From assembly GCF_000283155.1 (NCBI RefSeq), contig NW_004454210.1, positions 4,311,620 to 4,375,619 on the forward strand: a stretch of DNA of 64,000 nucleotides, written 5' to 3'. Under the pieces are notes generated by a model. It had not been told where the DNA came from, did not search any database, and saw nothing but the letters and a program-made list of their open reading frames with translations. Numbering within the stretch: the first letter of the stretch is position 1; every line of letters starts with the position of its first letter. Positions 35,031 to 48,125 of this stretch are shown here, one piece after another. The position numbers and the translations under genes are program-made. Source of the DNA: Ceratotherium simum simum (lineage: Eukaryota; Chordata; Mammalia; Perissodactyla; Rhinocerotidae).

Positions 35031-37084
35031 AATCTCTTCGCCTCGTAGGGTCATTCTTGGTTTGTGGAGTTGAGTAGAGGAGTTATGGTGGGTTTCCGTT
35101 TTTTGGACTCTGAACTTGCCATCCTTCCCAAAGGTGCTGGTAAGGAAACAGATCTGTGCTCTACTCATTGCCCGATTGGCTAGGACTTCATATTGCTAGA
35201 ATCCACGGACCCCCAGGAGAAAGATAAGGTCACTGGATGAGAGAAGGATAAAACCCCAAAGGAAACCATCACAAATTTTCCTTCCTGTTCTCTTGATGTT
35301 ACCCTGCACTATTCATTATGAAATATAGGCTGTTACGGTGATAAGGAAAGGCTGAACTGGGAGAGCACTGGGAAAGATGTTGCAATATTGTAAGGGTTTT
35401 GCCTAGTTAACACTTGGGCAAACTGCCTCGTGTGGGCTGGGCCTGAGACATCCTTTCACCTACTCCCAGGCTTAAGGCTGAGGGTAGCTCAAAGTTGAAA
35501 AGTCTCCCCTGATTCTGCTGTCAAGTGAAACACATATGCTCAAATTGCCATTCTGACCTGAAAGTCTTTAAAAATATTTTAATAAATACTTCGACAGAGA
35601 GGAAACACAGTAAAATAGTCTTGCCACCCAAATGGGGATGGATGAACTTTGTCCTAAGGTTACACGAGAGGCTGCTGAGTGCCCACATCTAACCTATGCC
35701 TAAAGTTACAATTAATCACTTGTCATACAAATGAATGAATTAGTAAGTCCAAGTAGAGAAGGACTCACTCCAGTGGACCCTGAGGAAGGTCAATACGCCA
35801 CTGCAGCCAACAAAGACAAAAACACAACATGGTGACATCAGGAATTGTTTTACACATGAAACTTCCCCATCTGACGCTTAAATCCCCTCTTTAAGTCTCA
35901 TCAGTATATAAAACCATGGCATGTGATGTTTGCACCTGTCTAGTTCTAACTGGTGAATCTTAAAAAAAAAAAAAAAGACGATATAGGATTGGAGATAGGA
36001 GACCCAGGAAAAGTGATCAGGTGGCCAAAGTACTGTCTGTGGAGACTGGCTCTAAAAATTCAGACCTTTCAGGGCAGCAAGACAAAGACGTGGGCAGAGA
36101 TACCATGGGTTGTACACGTTAGAGGTGGAATTAGTTGAAAACAATTGTTGGTTCAAGGGAAGCAAGTGGTGCTGAACAGTCTGACCTAGTGTAGCACATC
36201 CTAAATCTTGTTTCTTAACTTTGCTTTTCTAAAAACCAGCCATTGATACTGACCATCCTTTCTTCATTGGTGGCATCAAGTCGTACGCTCCATGGGTCCT
36301 GCTAAGCACTGCAGCAATTACTTCTCCAAAAAGCCTGGTTTTAACTGACATTTGGATGGGTCTCAGTAATAATGTTGCTTTAACGCACTTTTCTAAGATT
36401 TAAAAAAACACTGTGGCATGGTCATGCTGAGTGATTGAAAGTCCCACCTAGGATGAACTAATTTTATTCAGAATCTTCCTTCTTTTCCTTTCTGTCTCTC
36501 TTGGTTAACAATCTTGAGAATATTTTCCTGTTCTTGCCCATGTCTCCAGTTAAATGAATCTGACTACTTAGAACGATCATTAATATAGTCATTCTATTTA
36601 TTATTTTATTTATGTTGAGGTATTTGACTTAAAAAATTGGTGTCAGAAGATAAACTGACTGAGATTGTTTGGCCAAGAGCATTACTTAGCTTGGACGTGT
36701 AATGTAATTATGAAATTACCTATTGATCTGGTGCATAGCTCACTCTCATCCTGCTCCGTACATCCGAGCTCATGGATGAAGGTTTGTTTTCTTCTTCTGT
36801 ACAACGTGAAGAATGCCATCTTTAGGATGAGTTCTTTTCCTATGCTTGTAGCTGCCCAAGTGCTTTCACCAAAGTGGAGGGAATATTAATTTAAAAATAA
36901 AATTTTGCTTTTGTGATTACTATATTGTTGCCAGTGAGTGGCTCCCTAAATGGGGATGTGTCCTTTAGGTTCTCAGCACCTCACCCATGCACCATTTTCC
37001 TAGCCCAGGACCTTGTCACAATGGCTAAGTTCCCTATTTGAGGGACCAGTTGCTTGTTATGAGGTGAAAAGCTTCGTGCTAATC
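35031..37084. other. Intronic DNA, no exon recognised
   Basis: An A14 run at 35962-35975 follows gtctagttctaactggtgaa and could be the tail of an unrecognised retroposed element. I found no matching target duplication. Nothing else stands out. Confidence 0.4.
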
Positions 37085-37325
37085 ACATCTACCATTCACT
37101 GAGTGCTTACACTGTGCCAGGCTTGGTACTAGTTGTTTTATATACATCATCCCATTTTGTCATCCTAATAGCCCTGTTGGTTAGCATTATTACCCTGACT
37201 CAAAAATGTAGAAGTGGGCTCAAAAAGGCTAAGTAACTTGCCCAGGGTCTCTCTGCAAGTAAAAAATGGAAGAGAGATTTAAATACAGGTCTGTTTAACT
37301 CTAAACTCTTTCTTTTGAGCAACAT
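37085..37325 (-). repeat. MIR SINE
   Basis: ctgagtgcttacactgtgcc, then tcccattttgtcatcctaat, gaagtgggctcaaaaaggct and aacttgcccagggtctctct match reverse-complement MIR over most of its length. Confidence 0.85.
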
Positions 37326-37719
37326 GTGCTTTTAGATTGGAATGAATCTAGGGCAGAATGAATCAAGAAGTATTGCTACTTAATAGAGTTGGCCACCAGT
37401 AATATTATATAGGTGAGAATTTGCTTTGGGCCCTAGTACTTCCCCGCTCCCCCCGTTCTCTTCCAGCTTTCCATGTCTCTAGTTTTTCCTTCCTCAGAAT
37501 GTCAGTGCCCTCCCACTGCCTTTCCTGGAGAAGGGCCTCAGGTATCCCTCTTCTTCCTTCCAATCAAAACTTGCTTGTCCTATGTGCCTCTCCCTTTCAA
37601 TCTTTCTCTGTGCTTTCTATGTGACAAATCTATAATCTAACCCGTGAGCTGGGTCCACTATGAAGATTTATTCCTTAAAAGGCACTTTCTTTCCATGGAC
37701 ACAAATGTATACTGTAACA

Positions 37720-38490
37720 GAGATGACTCCCATATCCATTTTCACTTTCTTCCTTCAGTATTAGAACCCCTGGTTTCACTGGGCACGTGACCATCTAGAA
37801 ATGACTACATTTCTCAGCCTGCCTTGTATAAGTCAGTTCAAGAGGCAGTAAATGACGCTGAAGAGCGCACCTAGTGTGGTGCATGAATTTGCAGATGGGT
37901 GTGGCTTCCTTTGCATGGAGGTGTGGCTGGGTAACCTATATTCTGACTAGTTGGATGTGAGCAGAAGTGATGTATACAGGGGCCGGCTCCGTGGCTTAGC
38001 GGTTAAGTGCGCGCGCTCTGATGCTGGCGGCCCGGGTTCGGATCCCAGGCGCGCCCCGAGGTACCACTTCTCTGTCCAACGCGAGGCCGAGTCCCACGTA
38101 CAGCAACTAGAAGGATGTGAACCTATGACATACAACTATCTACTGGGGCTTTGGGGGGAAAAAAATGAATAAATAAAATCTTTAAAAAAAAAAAAAGTGA
38201 TGTATACAAATTCTAGATGATGCCTTGAAAAGAAGGGGCATACTCTCCCCTTTTCCTTTCTTGGACTAGGCAGATGAGAGCCACACTCTAGGGATGGTGG
38301 TAAAACAAGACAGAAGGAGCCTGGGCCCTGACAGCATGGAGTCACCATATCGACCCTGGACAGCTTATTCCCAGAGGGTTACATGTGAGAAAAAAAGTTT
38401 TATCCTGTTTAAGTTTGTATTATTTTGGGATTTTGCTAGATCAGCTGAACCTCTAGCCTAAATAATATAACTCCTAGAGGGAACCTCTTG
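37720..38490 (+). mobile_element. MaLR-like LTR relic, split by an ERE2
   Basis: The phrases atgactacatttctcagcct, ttggatgtgagcagaagtga, gacagaaggagcctgggccc and gttttatcctgtttaagttt are ordered as in a common MaLR-like placental LTR family. An ERE2 at 37979-38194 splits it, and the target duplication falls inside the gtgagcagaagtgatgta part. Confidence 0.6.
37979..38194 (+). mobile_element. ERE2-type SINE, well preserved, perfect target duplication
   Basis: The head ggggccggctccgtggctta, the B box cgggttcggatcccagg and the module ctatctactggggctttggg run into a taaataaaatcttt(A)n tail. The flanking 14-bp repeat aagtgatgtataca at 37965-37978 and 38195-38208 is identical. High identity to the ERE pattern and an intact duplication suggest a relatively young insertion. 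Confidence 0.97.
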
Positions 38491-40199
38491 AAGACAGTGT
38501 TCTACTCTATAGGAGTTGCCCCAGTACTGGGCATTTGGAGTGCTGTGCAGATTGTTGTGGTCTTCCAGGAGCAGGTTGGGCTTTGGGGTGCCTCTAAAAT
38601 TTTGACCATGCAGTTGGCTGCCCACTCCAAATTTACACAGCTGATCCCTGCCCAGCTGGCTCTGAGGAGCCTCCTCAATTTTCCTGGACTCCTCTGCCTC
38701 TCAGGTAAGGGCTGCTATGATCCTGCCAGAGTGCCTCTCACATTGAAACCAAAGAAATACAGTAGTCAAAGCCCTGAAAGAACATGGCCGATGTTTCTGA
38801 TCAGCCAGACACAGAAATGGAAAATTTATAGCACTCAAAATCTGGGATTCATTTAGGAGTAAAAAGCATTAATTTAAGTTATCCAACCTCAAAATTGGTT
38901 TCAGGCCTCTACTGGGCCCCAATACTCTTCCTAATTACGAGACCACGCAGACTTGGATCTGAAATGAGACCATGACCTGGTATCAAAATGCCTCATTTCC
39001 ATGGTGCGGGAAACATCTCACTGCTTCAGGCTGCACTGATGAAATATTTGTGATAATTCTCCCCAGGCTGGGCTGAGCACGTTCTGTAGGATCTGGGAAG
39101 AAATGGTTTGTTAGACTGATATTTAGTGATAGTGTAGGAGGAATCTTTAACAGGAAAAAAATACACCTTAAATCCTTTGGAAAGAGGCAAGATACAAAAT
39201 ATAGCAAAGCTTTTGGGGATTTCAACACCTTAACTGTAAATAAAGAATGTTGCTAACGACCAATGAATTTTATTTGTTCAGTAAAAGTGGACTCAGTAGA
39301 GACCTCCACTTGGAAAGACCACAAGTGGCATCGCCTACTCCATCACTGTTTATTTAAATGGTCCCTCCTTGTTGGAGAGCAAAAAGTCACCCCAGGGACC
39401 TGCATGGGCCTCTGACTCCGGAATTCCTCTCGGCCTCCTCCTACTCGTTATGTTGCTGCTCCTGCCTTTCAGCATTTCTTGCTTCTGGAACACTGTTTTG
39501 GCCCCCAGGTTCTCCTATTCCTACGAATTGATGAGACCTTTGGAACTACCTTAACCTTTGTCCCCCTTGGCTGCATGGCCTGCTCCACGTCGTCCCCAGT
39601 TGACCCCAGCCTTTCATCAGACCCTACTCAACATGGAGCAGGGAGTGGGCTGGAGCAGATGACTACATTCACCTGACAGGAATAAGGCTCCCTCTGAAAA
39701 ACTGACAAGTCAGGCTTGTTATTAATTTGCCTTGTGCTCCCTCTTCCCCTACTTCAATTTAAATCTGACTCAGTAAGGCTATCCTGTATAAGTAACTCTA
39801 TTTGCTGGTTTGGCAAGGGCAGTTTGGGAATGTAAGTTGTTATTTGGAAACAAGCAGCCTTCCTGCTCACCTGAGCTTGGGGCCAGGAGGTCGCCTGGAC
39901 CGCAGGAAGCAGAACAACACACAGAGAGCCTTCACCTCCTAATCGGTTTCACTGACTCAATAGGAGGTATGGATGTGAAGGCCTCCAAGATGCTGCCTAT
40001 ATACACAGCACCAAGTTCTTTACCTCTAAGGAGTGTGAGGAAGGCAAGTCTTCCAGGGGGCTCTGGTCCACACTGGGCAGGAACCAAAGGCAAAGATCCT
40101 CTTCCTCCAGGTAGTCCAATCTGCCATCGTCTCCTGTCTCCTAACTAGTTTCTGAAACCTCGCTTTCCCCTTTCCAATCCATCCACAAAGCAGCCAGCT
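38491..40199. other. Intronic DNA, no exon recognised
   Basis: A 122-codon plus-strand frame at 38488-38856 has no domain I recognise and is antisense to ANTXR1. No firm repeat call. Confidence 0.45.
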
Positions 40200-40700
40200 G
40201 AGCCTAACATCACAGGATCATGCCATATCCTGGGATCCTTCCCCAGCTCCCCAAGGCACATGGCTGAGATCCAAACTACTGACGTAGCCAACAAGGTCCT
40301 GCTTTGTCAGCCTCACCTCCTGCTCCCTCTTGCTCTCCACCCGCCAGCTCTGCAGCCTCCTTTCAAAGCCATGGTCATGACCTTTGTCTGTGTTCTGCCT
40401 GGAACATGCTTTCCTTCAAGCCTTGCTTGGCTAAATTCTATTCACACCTCATGCCTCAGCTCAAAGTCACTTCCTCAGAGAGGTTTTCCCTGCCCACGCC
40501 CAATCTCAATTAGGCCCACCTGGTAATATCTTTCATGGTTTCCTGCCCATTTCCTCTTCAACCGTTGTCATTATTTATTTATGTAATTGTCTCTCTTGTT
40601 GCCAATATACTGCATGTTCTTTCTTGATCACTGTATTCCCTTTACCACCCAGGGCTGGCACACAGAGAGGCTGCCAAAGCATTTGTAAAATAAAAGAATG
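40200..40700 (+). repeat. L2 LINE 3' end
   Basis: ctcaaagtcacttcctcaga, then gaggttttccctgcccacgc, tatttatttatgtaattgtc and the closing agggctggcacacagagagg are the L2 3' terminal layout. Frames at 40260-40526 and 40304-40513 are part of it. Confidence 0.85.
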
Positions 40701-40844
40701 AAGAAGTAGACCTTGCTTTCTAGGAATATGGTGAAACATTTGTCAAATACTGCATTAAGCCCTGTGAACACTACGATCTTATTCATATCCTGTGAATAAG
40801 CTTAAAAGCCCATCTAATGGGCACAGAGTGGTCATTGTTACAAC

Positions 40845-41045
40845 TATAATAGCCATAAGTTATCCAAGCCTTACATATGCTATTCTAGAACCTCACCACA
40901 ACCTTGTAAGGTAGGTATTACTATCCTCATTTTAAAGACTAACAAATGGAGGCTCTTGAGGATAAGACTCTTCTCCAGGGCCATACAAATAGCAAGTGAC
41001 AGGGTCAGGATTCAAACCTAGCCTGGTCTGACTCTGAAGCCGATG
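40845..41045 (-). repeat. MIR SINE
   Basis: cttgtaaggtaggtattact, then cctcattttaaagactaaca and ggtcaggattcaaacctagc match reverse-complement MIR. Confidence 0.85.
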
Positions 41046-41618
41046 GGCTTTTCCTTCAACGCTGCTGCCTCTGAATTGTGTACCCTGGTCTTTCCCCAGC
41101 CTCTACGGATTACAGACCATGGGGGGATTCCTGGAGGGACCTCTCCCAGCTGGGTCCAGGGGCCTGCTCACAGAGATCAGCTCTAGCATGAATTCAGCCA
41201 GAGAACCCAAAGAAACCCATGAATCCAGACAGTTCAGGGAAAAGAAAGGTGACCTCATGCTTAGTAACAGCAATCTTTGCTCTTTGTCTGAAGACCCTGC
41301 AACGGATAGGGGGGTGCCAGTGGTTTGGCCCACTCCCCCTTCTGGTGCCACAGCCGCCAACCCCCTCCCAGTTCACTGAGGAAGAGGATTCTTGAGGCTG
41401 AGAGTTGTGGCTGGGGCTCAGGCAGAGGAATGCAATTGTGACGCAGTGTGGGGACACATCACAGTTCTGAACAACTCACTCTGCTTTTCTGGAAGCTTTA
41501 GCTGTGAAGTGGTAAAATAATGAGTAAGCAAAAAGCCCAACAGCAGTGGCAATACTCCTTATCCTCTTTCTAGCTCTCGCAATTTCCATCTGGTTCTTCC
41601 ACGTTTTCCAGTCTTTTT

Positions 41619-41712
41619 CCTTTGAGGGCAGGGACTTTGTCATATTATTTGGTCTAAAAGAAGATTCTGGAATAGCATCAGACACTTGCTAGGTATTCAA
41701 TAAAGAAGCTGT
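41619..41712 (+). repeat. L2 LINE 3' terminal fragment
   Basis: tttgagggcagggactttgt followed by agacacttgctaggtattca and ataaagaa is the last part of L2. Confidence 0.7.
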
Positions 41713-44700
41713 CTGAAGGGGTTGATGACCCACATTGAGAAGTTGGAGAGGGAGCTGAGGAGGTTTGCATTGTCAGTCTCTCCAAACTTATTCTTTCTCA
41801 GCTCAACTCTCTCCTTCCATGCTTCTTTGCTTCTCCTCCACCCATGATGTGAATGCCTCTGTGAGTGAGCTGAGTAGAATTCCAAAACTACCTGGTCTCC
41901 AGACATCCTCTTCCTACTCCCTACATCCCTCTTAAAATGCCAGAATGTTACCCAGGAGGAAAAGTCCCCGACATTGGCACTCAGCAACTCAGCGTAATTA
42001 TCTATTCTTTTAAGTCCAAGGAAAAGGCACTCAGGATTGTTAAATTTAGGGGTGGTGGTGGTGGTTTGGAGGAAGGCCAAATTTTGATGGGAATGGGGGA
42101 GGCAAAAGGATAAAAGTGTGCAGAGCACTAAAGAGAAGGGATGTGAGGGTCCAGCAGGGACAGTAGCACATGAGCTCCTACCCCTTGGCTGGGAGAATCA
42201 CAGGAAAAGGAGGGAAGATGGCACCAAAGAGATGTCCATGCATCTTTTGACCTACGGCTTCTCTTCTCATATTTGTGCAAGGAACCCAACAGAGACTAGT
42301 TTAGTCTCCAAGGAGATGTCTGTTCATACGTTAGTCACACAGTATAATGTGGACTATTGTCACAAAATTTTTAACATTTTAGGAAACTTTCATAAAAGGG
42401 AGTGGAATTGAACTCCTCTGCCCCTTGTGTCATTTTCAGAGGCAAATGACATTTTAAAAGCTGTCAGATTTACATGTTTTGGGAAGGAAGAGCAGGATCT
42501 GATCCAAGAGGTGCATGTGTCTGAGGACTGCTCTGCAGGATTGTGCCAGGACGGTTGACAATCTTTTATGGTCTTGTGAAGAGAGTGCCTGAGCTAATGG
42601 TGGGGCATTGCAGGCACTTTCTAGAGGAATGGAGTGCAAGCCCATTTTCTGAAACTTTCAAGGGCATTTACTGGCCTAGGTGGGGATTTGGGGGCAGGTG
42701 AGAGGAATAAGGAGGGAAAAAGGTGGTAAAGGTCTAGTGCAGAGCAGCGGAAGGACACAGTACTTTTGTTCTTCGCATGAACAGAACAAGTCTAGGAGGT
42801 GCTGTAGCCTAAATCAGAAGCCAATTACTGTCTGGATTACCTCAGCCCATTTTCAAAGTGTATTGACACAATCTTCAGTCAACAAAAACCAATGATTTCA
42901 ACCTACTACTTTCAAGGAGGTTGTCAGTTATGTAAACGTTACTTCTTCTTTGAGCTTCTGAAATAATTATCATACACAACGTGACCCATAGGGCAATATC
43001 TTTTATAGGAATAAAAGGAAAATCCCCAAAGTCCATATCCTTTGATAAAGGAGATCTTATTTGTTTTTCCGACTTGCTTACGCCAGAGACAACTTGGAAT
43101 TTGTATTGATACAGGTCGTCTTTCAAAGGCGATTGACATAGTAGCTGGTTTTTTTATTACCTTAAATGCTACTCCAGAGGCAGGGGCCCTGGCCATATTG
43201 TTACAGTAGACAGCAGCCAATCTGGCTGTTGGCAGCACCAAGTGGAGATCAGAACATAGTTCATGCATGAGAGTTTAAAACTCAAAGGGGAAGGGTAGAG
43301 ATGTGGTTTTTGCTCACCTTCAGTAACCCAGTGGTCAACTGAAATTTGGTCTATATTTGGTATACACATACATTTGAGATTTAGTATACAGTTGGTATAT
43401 ATCTACATTTGAGATTAAACAAATCATCTGTAATACTGTAATTTTTAGTCATTTCTTCCTTCAGGCAATGCATATTTGAATTACATAGTCTTGCCTGATT
43501 TTCAGATGCTCTTTCTTTCAACACCGTTTGATTACTCCGACTTAAAGGATCCAACAATTCTGACTTAACGAATCCAATACCACAATGAAAATAATAAAAA
43601 TTTTTTCACTTTAGGTAAACCTCCTAAAAAATTAAAACATTTTTTGGTCATTTTGGTCATGATGATGATGATGATGATGTTTCCTGAAGTGTGAGCCCTT
43701 GTTGGCACTAAGTTTCGATGATGACCTCCTGGTTTGGATTAGCCTTATTGGAGCTAAAGGAGACAATCCTGAGCTACTCTGCTCATGTAGAGTGCTATCC
43801 TTCCAAGGATAGCTTTCCTTATAGTTCCACTGTGTAACAACGAAGTGAGAAAACTCAGAACTTCCATTTCTCCAAGTTGGTAAATTAGTAGGAGGGAAAA
43901 CTTACCAAACCAAAGAAAGAACACAATGGAAGGGAAATAGCAGGGAATTTTGAAAGGGAAATCAGTTAGATGCCAGCTGAAGAGTCACAGACCGTATAAG
44001 GGTAAGAGTGACATAGAAGGTTGCTTCTAATGTCATCTAAGAAGAGGAACTGCTTGAGTAAGACAGGCCCTTCCTCTAGTCTGTTCAAGTCCAAGTTATT
44101 GGCCACTGAGTCTTGTCTGTACAACTTTCCTCCCCATCCATGCACTCTTGAAGTGATCTTAAGACCTGGATCATCGTCCCTCCTGCATAGGCCTCTGGAG
44201 GTCTTCTGAGTAGAGGTGACCTGATGCCAGCTCAGAGCTGCTCTGGGCTGGAATATAGCCTTTTCTATGCTTCTCTAGGAACCACAGGGACCCCCAAAGT
44301 GTGGAACATGATGAGAGTGAAGGGGCTCTTTCTGAACGAAAATCACAAAGTATCAATTCTTTAAATAAATAAAAAGACGCCACATCCCCTTTATATCTGA
44401 AAGTGTATTAAAGAGCACAAAAAGGAGCAGCTTCAGAAAGTGATTATAAAACTGTAATTTGTGCAAAATAAAATCTCAGAGAAGGTTCTGAGCCACATGA
44501 AAATGGTTTATAGACCACAAATGACAGAGTCCCACAGCTTCAGAACACATCCCTTCTTGTGAATGCGGAGAATCCTTTGACAAGTTTACCATTTTAATAT
44601 GCTGGGGCTGGGTCACGGTCCCGCTCTGCTCCTGTCTAAGGAAATCTAGATAAGGATGCCTCCTCCTCCAGCACTTTTTCACTCTTCACCTCCTTCCTCA

Positions 44701-47700
44701 CCATCCAGTGGCTCTGGGGTCATTTCTCACCCCCTTCTGGCCTGCTGTTGTTCCGACTGATATTACAGCAGCTTACTAACTAGTCTCCAGGGGAAAAGAC
44801 AGTTTTCTTGGGTTTTTGTTTATTACCAGAGTTGATTACTACTGCTACAGAGAATAACTATAATTTTGCAGTAGGGACAGATGGGGACAACGATGGTTCT
44901 GTCACTCTGCAATTAACACCTGGGAAAACATCATTGTCCACTCAAGACCACTGAAAGCATATTGGACACTGGCTTTCAAAGCTCCCAATGGTTTTCAATT
45001 TTAAGGGTTCAAATCTTGGGTCAGCCTGCTAGAAAAGATTACCTCATCATACTCTGTCACTGTATAAAGAAAAAAATTATGAACTAAATGAAGACTGAAT
45101 TTCATACCAAAGCTGTGACTCCAAAAATCTTGGGGGGATCACGAGACAAAAAGAATGACAAGAAGACCAGAAAATGATTTTTAATGATGGTGAGCTTACA
45201 AATGAGTGTCCTGGGAGATCTGGGCCACAGAAGTGAAGGTGGTGCTGGATGTAATGTAAGCAGAGGTGGCCATGGCAGAGAACCACTGTGTCCCGGTGTA
45301 ATGAGCTGGAACATTTTCTACCCACCAGTGACTCCAGCTCAGACATCACAGATCCAATTCTACAATCATCCCTTAAAGCTTGCATCTGCTTCTTTCTCTC
45401 TCTTTTCTTAAATTATCACTTGTCTCATTAATAAAAGCAAGTAAGGACATGAAAAATTTTATGCAAAAAAGGAGAAAGAAAACCCCAGGCTCACTATCCT
45501 AGCACGACCACTGTTAATATTTTGGAACTATGTGTCTATTTCCACATTTCACCATTTTCACATTTCAATGGATCCCCTATTTTTGGGTGATGCAACAGGG
45601 ACCAGAAATCTTCTTCTTCTTTCTTTTTTTTTTTTCTGGAGGGGAAAACTCAGTCTAGGCAAAATTTAATTGACTCACTGACAGTCTGTCTTTGATGAGC
45701 TGACCCGTGATTACAACTGAGACTCTACTGAATACCTTTCACTTTATTTATAGGTCCCCTTTTTACTCTCATTAACACTAAAAGTTGAATTACGATATAA
45801 GGACAAGATGGGGCTTTAACTGGAGAATTTAAAATAAATAATCTTTACTATTGGCACAAAGGCTAATAAAACTCCCTAACTCTAATATATAATGTGAGAT
45901 TTTACTGTATTTTAGGTGCATGAAATTGTACAGACACTTTTTGAAAGATATCTTTACTTTCAAATAGGGTCTCAAATAGTAGGTCTCAATAGGAGGTGAC
46001 TATTTTGGGGAACAGTGTCCACTGGGCTCTGGTCCTCTGTAATTGGAGGGTCTCTTTGTAGCTTCCGGTCAACTAGCAGCTGTTATAAATGCGTAGTGTT
46101 ATTTAAGAGCTCCACATTGTTGCAAAAAAAAAATGCCTTCCTGTATATTTCCACTTCTCAGTGTATACATGAATATTGCTTAAGTCTTTTCTGTGGCATT
46201 CCATCCTTCTCTTCTATTCCTTAAATGATGTTTTATTTAATAGACCTTCATTTTATTATGACAGTTAATACGAGTTGCATTGCCAGGACATATCAAATAA
46301 AATCACATGTTGTATTAGAGGTAATGATGACCTCTTTAAGAGTCTCAAAACAAATTTTATACAGAGGAGAGGAATTTGACCCTCCAGGGGTCAAATGCTC
46401 CAATCTTTAGTTTCGTAATTAGCTAAGGTCGGCCCCCAACAATCTCTGCCCAGAGAGAAGACAATAGATCCTATCTTTATCATCCACCAGAGGAGAGTCC
46501 ACTACTTGCTACATAAATTCATTCTAAGAAGTACATTCAAACTGAAGCTAAGATATGGAATTCATGTTTTAAAAAGTTGTTTTAAAGAAATAAAGAACTG
46601 TATGCACATGCCTGCTTTAAGAGCAATTATTATAATTTATAATTATGATATAATACAAAGAGGCCTTTTATGTTATATATACAAAGTGTAATTTTCCTAG
46701 TGACACAGATCCAGAGATTTCAAAGCAAAGACCTGTTGCTCCTTCAACAACACGTGGGAAAACTCTCAGCTAATTCTCTATTTTCCTACATTTAAGCATT
46801 TCTCATTATTCCAGGCACTAGTGGGAACATTTGGTGGATGAGGAAACCTAGTCTCAGAGAATGATACTACAACTGCAACTGTTTACTTTTGTCCCAGAAA
46901 CTCAAAGTCCAGCACGGCCTTGTTGATTGATCCCTTCAGTAGCTCTGTGTGGAGAGGAGGAATCATCGCTCCCTTATATGGCTGGAAAAACTGAGCCACA
47001 AAGAGGAAGGTTAGGGCACAGCTCCAAGGGTATTTTTGCAGCCATGAGACTGTCTTGGCTCTCTAAGTGAATATTTCTGTTAAATATTTTTGCCTTTTCA
47101 ATAGGTGGAACCATCAACAACATAAACGTTAACCAAAATAGATTTCGAGTTAGTTGGCCTCCCATTTCTTTAAATCATGGCTCTAACTCTGAGAATTTAA
47201 TGACTGCAAAAAGGTACTGTCTACAGTACAGAGAGACAGTTTCTCTCCAATAAAAATTACCTTACAGTCTACTACTTTGGTTTTCAATAGCTAAAAGCTT
47301 GTTCAAAAAAAACACAAGAAGGATAGATCTCTAGATGGGCATTTTCCACCGCATATACCGAGGACTCCTGGCTGGGAGGTGCGCCTGATGCTCGCGAGAA
47401 TGGAGTCAGGATGCTACAGAGAACTGGACAAGCTGGAACAATACACTCAATTAAATAAGACGATACTTAGGATTGAAAGCCAGGTCTAGCACTTCAGTAA
47501 AGAAAACTGATTCCAGCACAGCACGGGGCACCTCTGACCCAGTCACAGCCTGGGTGAAGAGGATCTGGGGGTTTCAAACTGTCTGGTCAACATGAGGCAG
47601 CTGTGTGATTGCCCAAACAAAGTGAATGGATTCTCAGGCCACACTGGGAGGTCAGTGGCCTTTCCTTGGGTGACCAGCCTGCTCCATTTTGCTCTGCGGT

Positions 47701-47934
47701 GATGAGATCACAGCTGCTGGGGCATTGGGGGCACCTCAGTCAAGAGAGCTTTGGACAAACTGGGGAGCTTTGTCCTCAGAACTTTGTCCTGAGGACAGCT
47801 ACTTGATCATAAGCATCACCTGGGCTCCTTGTGAAAAACATGGATGCTAAACCCTTGGGCCTACTGAATCAGGATTACCAAGGGAATCTGTCATTTCAAT
47901 ATACACTGAAAGTTATAATCCGAAAGTTTTGTGA
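41713..47934. other. Intronic DNA, no exon recognised
   Basis: About 6 kb with few recognisable repeats. It contains a (GGT)n-like stretch near 42051-42066 and an (ATG)7 run at 43659-43679. Weak MIR-like sequence lies near 46.8-47.0 kb. Frames such as 41697-42128 (minus) have no recognisable domain. Confidence 0.45.
43659..43679 (+). repeat. (ATG)7 microsatellite
   Basis: Seven perfect ATG units. Confidence 0.95.
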
Positions 47935-48030
47935 TATGTGAAGATAATGAATATGTTAAGCATATAGCATAGTGCCTGGCTTATGGTAAAGGATCCAATT
48001 ATTAGCAATAAAAAAAATGGTGAATGAATA
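47935..48030 (+). repeat. MIR SINE 3' fragment
   Basis: catatagcatagtgcctggc followed by ttatggtaaaggatccaatt is the sense MIR terminus. Confidence 0.6.
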
Positions 48031-48106
48031 AAAGAACAAGGTCTACTCTTAGCCAGTTGGTAAGGGAGACTAACTGATACCCTAATTTTCATCAGTGATG
48101 TGTGGA

Positions 48107-48125
48107 TGTGTGTGTGTGTGTGTGT
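48107..48125 (+). repeat. (TG)n microsatellite
   Basis: A pure TG run of about nine units preceded by degenerate tgtggatg. Confidence 0.9.

Noticed and set aside
38488..38856. 122-codon plus-strand frame
   Set aside because: Overlaps the end of an LTR relic at its start, has no known domain, and is antisense to ANTXR1. No promoter or poly(A) signal was identified for it.
45077..45385. 102-codon minus-strand frame, possible processed pseudogene
   Set aside because: I could not match it to any family, and saw no A-tail or target duplication.
46430..46445. ggtcggcccccaac resembling the end of an ERE
   Set aside because: Too short, with no other ERE sequence next to it.
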